Shown piece by piece: positions 17,111 to 25,953 of a stretch of DNA of 34,859 bases. Positions within the stretch are counted from its first letter, which is position 1; every line of letters starts with the position of its first letter. The stretch is from Alphaproteobacteria bacterium. Lineage in GTDB: Bacteria; Pseudomonadota; Alphaproteobacteria; Micropepsales; Micropepsaceae. The DNA is taken from assembly GCA_025924715.1 (NCBI GenBank), contig JAICHV010000039.1, positions 1 through 34,859 on the forward strand, in the 5' to 3' direction. Position numbers and translations under genes: made by a program. The notes under the pieces are model-generated. The model searched no databases, had not been told where the DNA came from, and was given only the letters and a program-made list of their open reading frames with translations.

Positions 17111-17235
17111 CAACAAAAAAACGCCCTGCTTTGCGAGCGAAATGGGCGGCAGATTGGCGGCTAGCGACGGACCGAGCCCACAGTCAAAAATTATCGCAGC
17201 CAGAAGAGCTCTTTTCGCCATCGCCATGGGCACAG

Positions 17236-19032
17236 TTATTTGCTGGCCTTTTGGATCGGACTTTTTGGAGAAGCATCCGCTCGAACAATACTTCTCAGCC
17301 GAATGATACCCACGCCGTCTTCGATTGCGATGTTCGTTCCGAACGGTTTGGAATATTCCACGACCTCATCCAGGATTTTCTTGGCCACCGCGGCAGTGGG
17401 CTTGCGTGGAATGCCGACCTCCGAGCCGACTCGGGGCGTCTGGCCTAAGTCCAGAGGATAAATTCGCACTTCCGCCAATTTGCCATTCTCGAAATGGCTG
17501 GTGACCAGAAGGGCCTCCATATTCGGCTTTAGCTGCCAAAATCCCTGCGTTTCGTGTTCGCCGAGAATGGCACCGGCCGGTGGAGGCGGTGCGGTGTCAG
17601 GCGGACCGCTGGTCACAGAAGCGATGCCGGGGGTGCGGCCGCCGCGGCCTCCGCGGCCTCCGCGGCCACCAGCGCCCGGCTCCTGTCCCGGCACGGCACC
17701 CTTGCCTTCCGGCATGATGGCGGACTGGAAGGCGAAATTGGACACGCCGTAAAAGATCGGCTTGCCCTTGTAGATCTCCACGCCCTTTAGCGTGTGCACC
17801 CCTTGGGCGACGAAGACGTCATCGCCCTGGTCGATCGCCTCATGGGCGAACTTGATCTCGAAATCGGCCGGATAGTGATCGTAGGAGTAATGCTGGAAGT
17901 CGTAGCGGTTTTGATGCCAGTGGAAATTCGACACCATGATATCCGAGGCTTGCTTGCCGGTGCGGATCTGCCGCAGCACTTCTTTTTCCTCATCGGGATT
18001 CATCTCGAAGCTGTGCTCGCCGGGCTTGTCCATGACGCGAAATTGCGTGCCCCAGGCCGTGAAATCCGATCCCGTTCCCCTGTCACCCGCAATGGCGCGC
18101 AGCTGCGCCATCTGGTCCGCGGTGACGCCATGATAAAGCTTGAGGTGAATGGTGTTCATGACGCCATCGCCCGGCTTGGGTGCGCCGCCATCGCCGTCGC
18201 CGCCTCGACCGCGGGGGCGTCCGGCCGCTTCGTCCGCAGCGGCTTCGGGCGTTCCCGGCGCCGGCTTGGCTCCCTGTTTGAAGGTAAGGCCGAAGACAGC
18301 CACGGTGCCCGGTGCGTCCGCTCCGGGTTCGTCCACCGGCACCTCCACCTCGACACGACGGGCAAGAATTGAATCCTTGATCGCCTTGACCTGGGCAAGT
18401 TGCGGAGCCGTCACATAAATGACGGCACCGCCCGTGCAGCAGGCATCCGTGCCGCCGGCGCTGTAGACGCCTTCAAATCCCACCAGACCCTTGGGGGTCT
18501 CCCGGTAGCGCGCCATCTGCGCTTCCGGCAAGGAATGCGCCACGCCGGCGTGGACGATCCCAACCCGCTCGACCTGGCGGAAGTCTTCCCAAACGCCTGG
18601 GGCGCTCTGATCCTTGTTGTTGGCCCGGCTCACCAGATCGATCCCCATGCGAGCGAAATCGTCGGCGACCTCCTTGGTAGCCAGATTGCCGCCATAGTGG
18701 CCGAAATTGTCGAAATCGCGGATCTCATTTTCCAAATCGCCCGTGGTGACATCCGCATTGCGCATGATGTTCACGATATATTGGATGTCCGGATCGTTAC
18801 GGTCGGCAAAAGGTTGAAATTCCAGCAAATCGCCGACACTGGCGACGGTGAAGGGCTTTTTGATCTTGATCGCCAATTCCAGGTTCTGATCCGGATGAAG
18901 CGGCACCGCCCGGCTACCATCGAATATCTTTCCGCCCTCCCCCACATTTTGCGCGACCTGGGCCCGTGCGCCCGCTGCCAAGGCAGCCAGCGATGTGACA
19001 AGCAACAACGACATAACGACTTGCTTTTTCAT
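17236..19032 (-). CDS. Exported CapA-like metallophosphatase (PGA_cap family)
   Basis: 598 residues from the ATG at 19032, which has GGAGAA 6 bases upstream and overlaps the MFS gene stop by 4 bases (ATGA). A signal peptide runs to GARAQ (about 24). Metal-site landmarks of the CapA/PgsA calcineurin-like fold are present: SVGDLLEFQPF, TTGDLENEI, VSRANNKDQS, SNFHWHQN, FVAQGVHTLKGVE and YGVSNFAFQ. CapA proteins act in polyglutamate capsule export, but many homologues lie outside capsule loci. Here no capB/capC is present; the partners are a TonB receptor and an MFS transporter, so a periplasmic hydrolase of the imported compound is more likely. Two Gly/Arg-rich insertions (about 267-287 and 455-466) look disordered; the second is built from 9-bp DNA repeats. 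Confidence 0.82.
   Translation of the reverse strand: MKKQVVMSLLLVTSLAALAAGARAQVAQNVGEGGKIFDGSRAVPLHPDQNLELAIKIKKPFTVASVGDLLEFQPFADRNDPDIQYIVNIMRNADVTTGDLENEIRDFDNFGHYGGNLATKEVADDFARMGIDLVSRANNKDQSAPGVWEDFRQVERVGIVHAGVAHSLPEAQMARYRETPKGLVGFEGVYSAGGTDACCTGGAVIYVTAPQLAQVKAIKDSILARRVEVEVPVDEPGADAPGTVAVFGLTFKQGAKPAPGTPEAAADEAAGRPRGRGGDGDGGAPKPGDGVMNTIHLKLYHGVTADQMAQLRAIAGDRGTGSDFTAWGTQFRVMDKPGEHSFEMNPDEEKEVLRQIRTGKQASDIMVSNFHWHQNRYDFQHYSYDHYPADFEIKFAHEAIDQGDDVFVAQGVHTLKGVEIYKGKPIFYGVSNFAFQSAIMPEGKGAVPGQEPGAGGRGGRGGRGGRTPGIASVTSGPPDTAPPPPAGAILGEHETQGFWQLKPNMEALLVTSHFENGKLAEVRIYPLDLGQTPRVGSEVGIPRKPTAAVAKKILDEVVEYSKPFGTNIAIEDGVGIIRLRSIVRADASPKSPIQKASK
17636..17668. repeat. Short tandem 9-bp GC-rich repeat in the CapA-like gene
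   Basis: About three copies of a unit like GCCTCCGCG encode the GRGGRGGRGGR stretch on the minus strand. Such repeats are prone to change in copy number; each unit adds three residues without a frameshift. Confidence 0.6.
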
Positions 19033-20324
19033 GACTGTTCTCCGTGGCGGCGTTCTTTCAGGATCAAAGCGGCGATCAGGCCGATGATTGCGGCCATCGA
19101 CAGCCACAGGCCGGGTACGGCCTGGGCATGCCCATAGTTGTTCTGCTGCGCATAGCGGATCAGGCTGGTGCTGATGGCCGGGGTGAAGCCGCCAAACACG
19201 GCAGTCGCCAGGCTGTAGGCGAAGGAAAAGCCGGTGGTGCGCACCTTGGCAGGGATAACTTCGGTCAAAAACACGATCATGGCGCCGTTATAGCTTCCGT
19301 AAATCAGCGCCAGCCAAAGCTCGACGCCCAGCAACCTGGCGAAGCTCGGCGCCTGAACCAGCCATAGCAGTGCCGGATAGGGGGTCAGCAGCCCCGCCAC
19401 GGCGCAAATCAGCAAAAGCGGCTTGCGCCCCACCCGATCCGACAAGGCGCCCATCGTGGGCAGCAATATAAAATTGGCCAGCCCCACGCACAGGGTGACG
19501 AGAAGACTGTCCTGCACCGACAGCTTCAAGACCGTGCTGCCATAAGTGGGCGTATAAGAGGTGATCATGTAAAAAAATACGGTGGTCATGGTCGCCAGCA
19601 TCGCGCCCAGCAGCACGGTCTTGGTATTGCGGAAAAAAGAACCGAGCACGGCGTAGAATTTCGGCGGATCTTTTTGGGCCAGGAAGGCGGGCGTTTCCTC
19701 GAGCCAGCGACGGACCACGAAGAGCACGGGAATAAGGCTGCAGCCTAATAGGAACGGAATGCGCCAGCCGAAGCTGGCCATCTGCGCCTTGGTCAACGCC
19801 GCGGTCAGCACAACCCCCACAAGCGCAGCAAACATCACGGCGACCTGCTGGCTGGCGGATTGCCAGGATACATAGAAGCCCTTTTTGCCGGGCGGCGCGA
19901 TCTCGGCCAGATACACCGAAGCTCCGCCCACCTGCACACCGGCCGCCAAGCCTTGCAGCATGCGTCCCACAACGATAAGCGCGGGGCCCAATACGCCGAT
20001 CTGGGCATAGGTCGGCATGACCGCGATCGAGAGCGTGCCAAGCCCCATCAGTCCGATCGCGAGCATCAGGCCTTTGCGGCGGCCATGACGGTCAACATAG
20101 GCGCCGAGCAGAAGGCCGCCGATCGGACGAAACAAAAACCCGCTGCCGAACGCCATCAGCGCCGACAGCAACGACGTCAATTCATCGGCAGCCGGAAAGA
20201 ACGCCGCCGCGATATATTTGGCGTAGAAGGCGAAAACCATGAAGTCATACATTTCAAGAAAGTTGCCGCAGGAAACCAGCGCAACAGACTTGATCTGTGA
20301 CAGACGATTCTTCGAAGTAATCAC
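19029..20324 (-). CDS. MFS transporter, metabolite:H+ symporter (MHS) type
   Basis: 431 residues from a GTG at 20324 (GAGG about 11 bases upstream), an inner-membrane transporter with about 12 helices. SCGNFLEMYDFMVFAFYAKYIAAAFFP at the start, RPIGGLLLGAYVDRHGRRKGL (loop 2-3 motif A) and GALSDRVGRKPLL (loop 8-9) are typical of the MHS family for citrate, tricarballylate, shikimate, proline or 2-oxoglutarate. The phrase TEVIPAKVRTTGFSFAYSLATAVFGG is especially like citrate/tricarballylate carriers. It lies 58 bases after the third TonB receptor, with a hairpin between, and overlaps the CapA-like gene by 4 bases, so the three form one operon. The substrate is probably a carboxylic acid; its identity is not determined. 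Confidence 0.88.
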   Translation of the reverse strand: MITSKNRLSQIKSVALVSCGNFLEMYDFMVFAFYAKYIAAAFFPAADELTSLLSALMAFGSGFLFRPIGGLLLGAYVDRHGRRKGLMLAIGLMGLGTLSIAVMPTYAQIGVLGPALIVVGRMLQGLAAGVQVGGASVYLAEIAPPGKKGFYVSWQSASQQVAVMFAALVGVVLTAALTKAQMASFGWRIPFLLGCSLIPVLFVVRRWLEETPAFLAQKDPPKFYAVLGSFFRNTKTVLLGAMLATMTTVFFYMITSYTPTYGSTVLKLSVQDSLLVTLCVGLANFILLPTMGALSDRVGRKPLLLICAVAGLLTPYPALLWLVQAPSFARLLGVELWLALIYGSYNGAMIVFLTEVIPAKVRTTGFSFAYSLATAVFGGFTPAISTSLIRYAQQNNYGHAQAVPGLWLSMAAIIGLIAALILKERRHGEQS

Positions 20325-20351
20325 GATGCCGGGACGCCTCTGATACGACCC

Positions 20352-20373
20352 CTGCGCCGCTTTCGCGGCGCAG
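20352..20373 (-). terminator. GNRA-capped hairpin between TonB receptor and MFS genes (attenuator-like)
   Basis: On the minus strand a perfect 9-bp stem (CTGCGCCGC/GCGGCGCAG) is closed by a GAAA tetraloop. It has no T-run, so it is more likely a partial terminator or mRNA-stability element that lowers expression of the inner-membrane genes relative to the receptor. Confidence 0.6.
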
Positions 20374-20382
20374 AGTAGAAAC

Positions 20383-23300
20383 TTACATCGCGATGCGCAG
20401 GCCAACCGTAAAGCGGCGTCCGAGCACGTCGTACGTCCCAAAATTGGTGGGATTTTCGAAGCTGCTGGAGCCCGTCACGGTAGACGGCGGGTACTGATTG
20501 AAGAGATTGGTGACGTTGAAGAACAACTGATCATGCGAATTCATGAGGGAGTCGAACTTGTAGGCCAATCCAAGATCCGTATATCCGATCAACGGAACGG
20601 AGTTCAGGTTGATCTGCTGGCCCTCGGTCCAATTGGCATTTCTCTTGCCGCCGGAAATCAGACGTTCCTGCACGTTCACACTGAACATCTCGGTGTCATA
20701 GTTGAGAGACAGGTTTCCACTCCAATAGGGATTGTTTGGCGTGCCGATCCCCACCGTGCTGCCGATAGCCCGGGAAGAATCGGTATTTCCGAGGTTGAAG
20801 CCCGCAATGGCATGCGCTGTCAGCCTGCCCTCCCAGAACGGCATGGCATAGGCAGCTTCCACATCGAGCCCGTTTGCCGTCTGCTTGTTGATGTTGGCCG
20901 ATACGCTGCGGACGGTGATGCCGGTGACACCCGGTGCCAGCGACGCGACGCCCGTGGAGGAAAACACAACCAGGCTACGAGTATCGGTAATTGTCGTGCC
21001 CGCACCCGACGTGATTAAGGTGCAGTCGAACGCGACACCCTGATAGCAACCATTGATGGCGTTCTGCCCGCCGACATTGCCCAGCGCCTCGCCGATGCCG
21101 ATCGACCAATAGTCGACCGAACCCTGGAAGCCTTCCAGCCAAGCGGGCTGATAGACAGTCCCCAGGGTCACCGTCTGGGCGCTTTCGGGCCTCAGCGCCG
21201 GGTTTCCGATGGAAAGACCCGCATTGGGAACCGACACGCCAACTTGCCCGGTGGGCAGAAGGTTGGTGGCGGCAGGCAGAACGGCAGTATTGGTCGCGGT
21301 GGTGCCGCTGCTGAACAAATCGTTGAGGCTGGGTGCGCGAATATCCTGCGAGTGGGTGGCGCGGAAGCGCACTTCGTCATCGACCTGCCAATCCAGGCCG
21401 ACCTTGTCGGAATAGACGACGCCGGTCGTGCTGTAGTCGGTCATGCGGCCGGCGATATCGAGATTCAGCGACTCGACGAAGGGAAGGTCTTTCAGAAGCG
21501 GAATACCAACTTCCGCAAAGCCCTCCGTTGCACTCACGGTGCCATGCTGCGGCGCGGGATTGTAGGACTGATAGCCGCCGACCAGACCGTCCAGGGCGGT
21601 GGGGCAGCCCCGCAGCCCGGTACAGCTGGTGACCGTATTGGACAAGTCGTCGACCACGCGATTGACGTCATAGCGGCGGTAGGTGACGCCCAGAGCGATG
21701 CTTACGACGCCGGCACCCAAATTCCAGCGATCGCCCAGATCGCCGCGCAAATTGGCGTCGAAATTTGTCTGGTGATAGACGGAATCACCTTGATCGTAGC
21801 GCTCCACATAGGGGATCGCGTCCGGGGTGACTGCTTTGATCGCCCCCACGCCGAACGGATCGATCGGGATACAACCCACATCCAGGCCGGTCCCGCCTGG
21901 CACAAATACGCCCGCCGTTGTGAAGTAAGTTGACCGGCATACAATGGCGCCGGTGGCCGGGTTTTTGACCGCATCGGCGGCGGCGTAGAGCCGGCGATTG
22001 ATGGTGTCGGTTTGATCGAAATACTGCGCCGAGCGGGTGTAATTGATGCTGGCGTCGTAGCTCCAGCGGCTGTTGATCTTACCATTCACACCTGTCGCAA
22101 AGCGCAAAGTGCGCGTGAGATCGTTGTTGATGATGGGAATCAAGTCATTCGAATAGCGCCCCAGGGTGAAGGACGCATTCGGGTTGGCAGCCAGAACCGT
22201 GGCCACCGGAGCCGGCAGATAGGGATTGCCCGGAAAAATGGTGAACTGGAATTTGGTCCCGTTCTCGAACGGATAAGCGCCATATTGGTACGTATGCGAG
22301 CTCAGGAAAGCCGCTTCCGCCCAAACATAGGTGTCGTCATCCAGATCATATTCGACATGGCCAAACGCCTGGATGCGATGCTGCGCCGGGCTAAGGCCGT
22401 TGGTGGCAAGCGGACCGTCGCCGCCGCTGGTGAAGGTGCTGCCAGGCGTGATGCCCTTGTTAAAAGGGGCCAAGACACCGCCGGCGAGGAATTGCTGACC
22501 GTTGAGCGCAGTGCAAGACGCCCCTGCCGCGCCGGATGCACAGCCTTTCACGCCGGTGATGAGACCGCCGTAAGACGCATTCACGAAGCGCACATCATGC
22601 ACCACGATGTTGGTGGTGGTGGTAGGCGTCGGCGGGTTGGTGGCGGCCAAATTGGGATAGGCCCCGTCCGGCACGTTGAACCATCGGCGATCGGCCGCGA
22701 TGGGGCCGATGCCAATTCCGTCCTCTTCGAAGTAATCGGTCGAGACTTCGAAGCGAAGATGGCCGCCAAGCACCGCGCTGCCATAGGTCGCAGAAGCATG
22801 GCCATTGCGGCCATCGCCATAGGTGGTCTCGCCCCCGTTGATGCTGGCTTTGAAGCCGATGTAATTGTGGTTCAGGACGAAATTGACCGCGCCGGCCACC
22901 GCGTCCGCGCCATAGGTCGCCGAAGCGCCGCCGGTAATCACGTCAACATGCGAGATCAGCGCCTGAGGGACCAGATTGACGTCCGATGTTCCGCCCGGAT
23001 TGGTTTGGCCCATGCGATGGCCATCGAGCAGAACCAGGGTGCGATTGCCTCCCAGGTTGCGCAGCGCCAGGGTTGCCTGGCCGGTGCTACCGCCGCCGGC
23101 CGAGACGCCGCCTGCGTTTGTCGAGGGCTGGCTTCCCGAAAGCGCAGGAAGCTGGGACACCGCGTCCATGACACTGTCGGGCGTGAACTGCTGCAGCGTC
23201 CTCGAATCGAGAACGGTAACAGGCGTAGGCGCGGTAAAGCTGTTGTTCAGAAGGCTGCCGGTGACCACCACCGTTTCAGGCGCTCCCGCCGCCGGTGCCG

Positions 23301-23391
23301 GCTGAGCGGTCGCGGCCTGAAGGCCCGCCGCCATAATGGTGATCGTTGACGCCGTCGCCAGCAAAACTGGCCTCAGAGAACGCGCTTTCAT
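20383..23391 (-). CDS. TonB-dependent receptor (third copy), first gene of the MFS-CapA operon
   Basis: 1002 residues from the ATG at 23391, which has GGAAA 6 bases upstream and directly starts the signal peptide (MKARSLRPVLLATAST..., cleavage near TAQ, residue 30). The frame is open to 23478. The TonB box region is ETVVVTGSLL. The plug (about 45-190) shows TPVTVLDSRTL, AVSQLPALSG, TLALRNLGGNRTLVLLDGHRM and VITGGASATYGADAVAGAVNFVL. The barrel ends FTVGLRIAM. It is closely similar in layout to the second receptor. Being first in an operon with an MHS transporter and an exported CapA-like enzyme, it probably brings the operon's substrate through the outer membrane. The substrate class is unknown, likely acidic from the transporter type. 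Confidence 0.92.
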   Translation of the reverse strand: MKARSLRPVLLATASTITIMAAGLQAATAQPAPAAGAPETVVVTGSLLNNSFTAPTPVTVLDSRTLQQFTPDSVMDAVSQLPALSGSQPSTNAGGVSAGGGSTGQATLALRNLGGNRTLVLLDGHRMGQTNPGGTSDVNLVPQALISHVDVITGGASATYGADAVAGAVNFVLNHNYIGFKASINGGETTYGDGRNGHASATYGSAVLGGHLRFEVSTDYFEEDGIGIGPIAADRRWFNVPDGAYPNLAATNPPTPTTTTNIVVHDVRFVNASYGGLITGVKGCASGAAGASCTALNGQQFLAGGVLAPFNKGITPGSTFTSGGDGPLATNGLSPAQHRIQAFGHVEYDLDDDTYVWAEAAFLSSHTYQYGAYPFENGTKFQFTIFPGNPYLPAPVATVLAANPNASFTLGRYSNDLIPIINNDLTRTLRFATGVNGKINSRWSYDASINYTRSAQYFDQTDTINRRLYAAADAVKNPATGAIVCRSTYFTTAGVFVPGGTGLDVGCIPIDPFGVGAIKAVTPDAIPYVERYDQGDSVYHQTNFDANLRGDLGDRWNLGAGVVSIALGVTYRRYDVNRVVDDLSNTVTSCTGLRGCPTALDGLVGGYQSYNPAPQHGTVSATEGFAEVGIPLLKDLPFVESLNLDIAGRMTDYSTTGVVYSDKVGLDWQVDDEVRFRATHSQDIRAPSLNDLFSSGTTATNTAVLPAATNLLPTGQVGVSVPNAGLSIGNPALRPESAQTVTLGTVYQPAWLEGFQGSVDYWSIGIGEALGNVGGQNAINGCYQGVAFDCTLITSGAGTTITDTRSLVVFSSTGVASLAPGVTGITVRSVSANINKQTANGLDVEAAYAMPFWEGRLTAHAIAGFNLGNTDSSRAIGSTVGIGTPNNPYWSGNLSLNYDTEMFSVNVQERLISGGKRNANWTEGQQINLNSVPLIGYTDLGLAYKFDSLMNSHDQLFFNVTNLFNQYPPSTVTGSSSFENPTNFGTYDVLGRRFTVGLRIAM

Positions 23392-23567
23392 AATTTTTCC
23401 TATCCCTGGATTGTTGATTGAAATTTGGCGATCGAGGCCCCCGCGCGATGGGCTTGCCGCGTGCAAGGCGGCCCCCAAAATCCTCTACGCAGGGTGGTCA
23501 ACGGACAGGCCTCCCAGTTCCACCTTCGGCAGCGTTGCGCGCTCCCGGGCAGAACCTTTATAGTTCT

Positions 23568-23583
23568 ATTGATCTAGTCAACT
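23568..23583. promoter_or_regulatory. HutC/DasR-like operator candidate
   Basis: ATTGATCTAGTCAACT matches 12 of 16 positions of the DasR-type consensus AGTGGTCTAGACCACT as I remember it, with TTGA/TCAA arms. It lies in the divergent promoter region beside the third TonB receptor; the adjacent plus operon ends with a HutC-class (UTRA) regulator that could bind it. Confidence 0.35.
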
Positions 23584-23590
23584 ATATGTC
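23578..23590 (-). promoter_or_regulatory. Motif GWCATATAGTYGA, copy facing the TonB operon
   Basis: On the minus strand this reads GACATATAGTTGA. TATAGT could act as a -10, with TTGACG 15 bases upstream. The same motif faces the other operon at 23694-23706. Confidence 0.45.
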
Positions 23591-23693
23591 TTCAGGCGGG
23601 CCGTCAATGATCCTTTTGAAGAACACCAAAAATCACTGTGGGGGGCGGCTTTTTCGGCCCAGCCGGAGCCCTGTACTTCGCCGAGGGGCGCAA

Positions 23694-23706
23694 GTCATAT
23701 AGTCGA
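23694..23706 (+). promoter_or_regulatory. Motif GWCATATAGTYGA, copy facing the MFS-amidohydrolase operon
   Basis: On the plus strand this reads GTCATATAGTCGA, 11 of 13 identical to the minus-strand copy. It lies 44 bases upstream of the MFS start codon, where a -10 or operator would be expected. Confidence 0.45.
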
Positions 23707-23749
23707 TGAACTGACCGTGGGTCGCCGCGAGGCGTCGAAGTAAGGACAT

Positions 23750-24994
23750 ATGATCCGCTGGCTGAAGGACGCATCCCAAACCGAACGCCAGACTTTCTGG
23801 GCGTGCTTTGCCGGTTGGTGTCTGGATGCCTTCGACAGCCAAATGCTGGGGCTTGCCCTGCCCTTTCTCATCGTTTCTCTTTCGCTCTCGCGCGCTGAGG
23901 CAGGCTGGATACCCAGCTTAACGCTGGCGACTGCGGCTCTGGGGGGATGGCTCGGGGGCGCCTTGTCGGATCGCTTCGGACGGGTGCGTGTCCTGCAGGG
24001 AGCGGTTCTGTGGTTCGCGTTGTTTTCTTTGGCTTGCGCCAGCGCGCCGACCTATTTTTTCCTCATCATCTTCAAGGCGGCCCAAGGCTTGGGCTTTGGC
24101 GCGGAATGGGCAGCAGGCGCCGTCCTGATCGCAGAAACCATCAGGCCGGCAAACCGCGGCAAGGCCATGGGCGCGGTGCAAAGCGGCTGGGCGGTGGGCT
24201 GGGGCGCGGCGGTGCTCATCTCCGTTGTGGTGTTTTCCAGCTTTGCTTCGGCGGTATCCTGGCGCGTATTGTTCGCGATCGGCTTGCTGCCGGCTTTATT
24301 GGTGCTGTGGATTCAGCGGCATCTGGTTACGGTCCCCCACAAGCGACGTCAGACGGCGCCCAGCTTTGGAACTTCCCTTGTCGGAATATTCCGCCGCGAC
24401 TCTTTAAGGGCCACCGCAGCCGGAGGGCTTCTGGGTATCGGCGCCCATGGCGGATATTATGGGCTCTTCACCTGGCTGCCGACCTATTTGAAATCGGATC
24501 GCGGTCTCTCGGTCATTTCGACCGGCGCATATCTGGGCGTCATCATCTTCTCCTTTGGCATTGGCTGCCTGTTTGCGGGACAGTTCCTGGATTGGCTGGG
24601 CCGCTCGAAGGCGATCACGCTGTTCGCGGTCGGCTGCATATTGACGATTGCATGCGATCTTCTGCTTTCGATCAGCAATGCCGAAATGCTTTTTCTGGGA
24701 TTCCCCCTGGGCTTTTTCGCCGCCGGCATACCCGCCTCGATGGGTACCTTGTTCAGCGAGATGTTTGCGCAAAACATCCGCGGATCGGGCGTGGGATTCT
24801 GCTACAATTTTGGCCGCGTGGTGGCGGCGGGTTTTCCGGCCCTGGTGGGTATTCTGAGCGATCACTTGAGTTTGGGCCTCGCCACTGGCGCGGCAACCAT
24901 CGCCGCCTATTCTCTGGTACTGATTGCTATAGCAATCTTGCCGCGCGGGATGGCGCGGCCTATGACCGCCGATGGGACGCTTCGATCAGCATGA
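23750..24994 (+). CDS. MFS transporter, acid:H+ symporter type
   Basis: 414 residues, about 12 membrane helices, inner membrane. AAGGA sits 5 bases before the ATG. Helix 1 carries acidic residues (CLDAFDSQMLG) as in aromatic-acid (AAHS) and sialate/lactate (SHS) symporters. The loop 2-3 motif is GGALSDRFGRVRVL, and helix 4-5 contains GFGAEWAAGAVLIAE, a pattern seen in SHS/AAHS carriers. It heads an operon with an exported amidohydrolase, an exported metallo-hydrolase and a GntR/UTRA regulator (gaps of 13, 25 and 61 bases). Together with the divergent MHS transporter this gives two proton-coupled acid carriers in one locus. The exact substrate cannot be assigned. Confidence 0.88.
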   Translation: MIRWLKDASQTERQTFWACFAGWCLDAFDSQMLGLALPFLIVSLSLSRAEAGWIPSLTLATAALGGWLGGALSDRFGRVRVLQGAVLWFALFSLACASAPTYFFLIIFKAAQGLGFGAEWAAGAVLIAETIRPANRGKAMGAVQSGWAVGWGAAVLISVVVFSSFASAVSWRVLFAIGLLPALLVLWIQRHLVTVPHKRRQTAPSFGTSLVGIFRRDSLRATAAGGLLGIGAHGGYYGLFTWLPTYLKSDRGLSVISTGAYLGVIIFSFGIGCLFAGQFLDWLGRSKAITLFAVGCILTIACDLLLSISNAEMLFLGFPLGFFAAGIPASMGTLFSEMFAQNIRGSGVGFCYNFGRVVAAGFPALVGILSDHLSLGLATGAATIAAYSLVLIAIAILPRGMARPMTADGTLRSA

Positions 24995-25007
24995 AAAGGA
25001 TGCGCTC

Positions 25008-25928
25008 ATGCACCGCAGAGATTTTTGCCTTATGGCAGGTTCGGCCTTAGCCATGCTGCGGTCTTCTCACGCCAGTTGGTCCGCCGAACCGCCGATGTCT
25101 GTGGATTCCCATGCCCACAGCTTTCTGCAAACTTTGCCGATGGTGCCTCATCGTCGCTATACGCCCGATTACGATGCCGGCCTGCCGGACTATCTGGCGA
25201 TGCTGGACCGGGACGGCAGCACCCATGGTGTCCTGATCCAGCCCAGCTTCCTCGGCTTCGACAATTCCTATCTGCTTTCGGCGCTGCAGAAGCATCCGGA
25301 GCGGCTGCGCGGGATTGCCGTGCTCCAGCCGGAAGTGACTCGCCAGGCGCTCTCCGGTCTTGCGCAAAAAGGCATTGTCGGCATTCGGTTGAATTTGATC
25401 GGCGAGGAAGATCCCGATTTTTCACAATCGCTGTGGCGAACGCATTTGAAAGATGTGGCCGAGCTGGGCTGGCAGGTGGAAGTGCAAGCCGAAGCTGGCC
25501 GGCTTTCAAAAATCATTCCTGCGGTGCTGTCGGCGGGCGCCACGATGGTTGTGGATCACTTCGGCCGCCCGGACAAACAATCCGGCATCGACGACCCGGG
25601 CTTCCGTTATCTGCTTTCCACCGCCCGCACCGGCAAGGTCTACGTCAAATTGTCCGGCCCGTATCGGCTGGGACCCGATGGCCGCGGATATCAGATCGCA
25701 GACCAAGCCGCGCCGCTGCTGCTGGGCGCCTTTGGGCCCGAGCATCTGGTATGGGGAAGCGACTGGCCGCATACGGAATTCGAAAAAACTGCGCCGGGAC
25801 CCCAGCAGATGCGGGCTGAACTGGACAAATGGGTGCCCGACGCGGCACAGCGCAGGCAGATTTTGGGGGCGACGCCAGCCCAGCTGTTCAAATTCGCAAA
25901 ACAGACCGCAAAAAGACGGGCCTTATAA
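25008..25928 (+). CDS. Tat-exported amidohydrolase of the 2-pyrone-4,6-dicarboxylate hydrolase-like class
   Basis: 306 residues from the ATG at 25008 (AGGA 7 bases upstream), 13 bases after the MFS stop. MHRRDFCLMAGSALAML is a twin-arginine signal, so the enzyme is folded, probably with metal, before export. The amidohydrolase-2 TIM barrel shows D33-S-H35-A-H37 on strand 1, VVDHFGRPDK (H184) and WGSDWPHTEF (D252, H255). This set recalls LigI-type lactonases and related sugar-lactone or dicarboxylate hydrolases. LigI itself is cytoplasmic, so a periplasmic version beside two acid transporters suggests a lactone or ester is opened before uptake. That function is inferred; the residues are seen. 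Confidence 0.83.
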   Translation: MHRRDFCLMAGSALAMLRSSHASWSAEPPMSVDSHAHSFLQTLPMVPHRRYTPDYDAGLPDYLAMLDRDGSTHGVLIQPSFLGFDNSYLLSALQKHPERLRGIAVLQPEVTRQALSGLAQKGIVGIRLNLIGEEDPDFSQSLWRTHLKDVAELGWQVEVQAEAGRLSKIIPAVLSAGATMVVDHFGRPDKQSGIDDPGFRYLLSTARTGKVYVKLSGPYRLGPDGRGYQIADQAAPLLLGAFGPEHLVWGSDWPHTEFEKTAPGPQQMRAELDKWVPDAAQRRQILGATPAQLFKFAKQTAKRRAL

Positions 25929-25953
25929 GCGGTCCGCCCGGAGAGGACGCAGT

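Noticed and set aside
17236..19032. Poly-gamma-glutamate capsule locus
   Set aside because: Only the CapA-like gene is present; no CapB ligase or CapC membrane gene is in the window.
22012..23349. Plus-strand open frame of 445 codons
   Set aside because: Antisense to the third TonB receptor, Arg/Ala/Gly-rich without motifs; explained by the codon use of the receptor gene.
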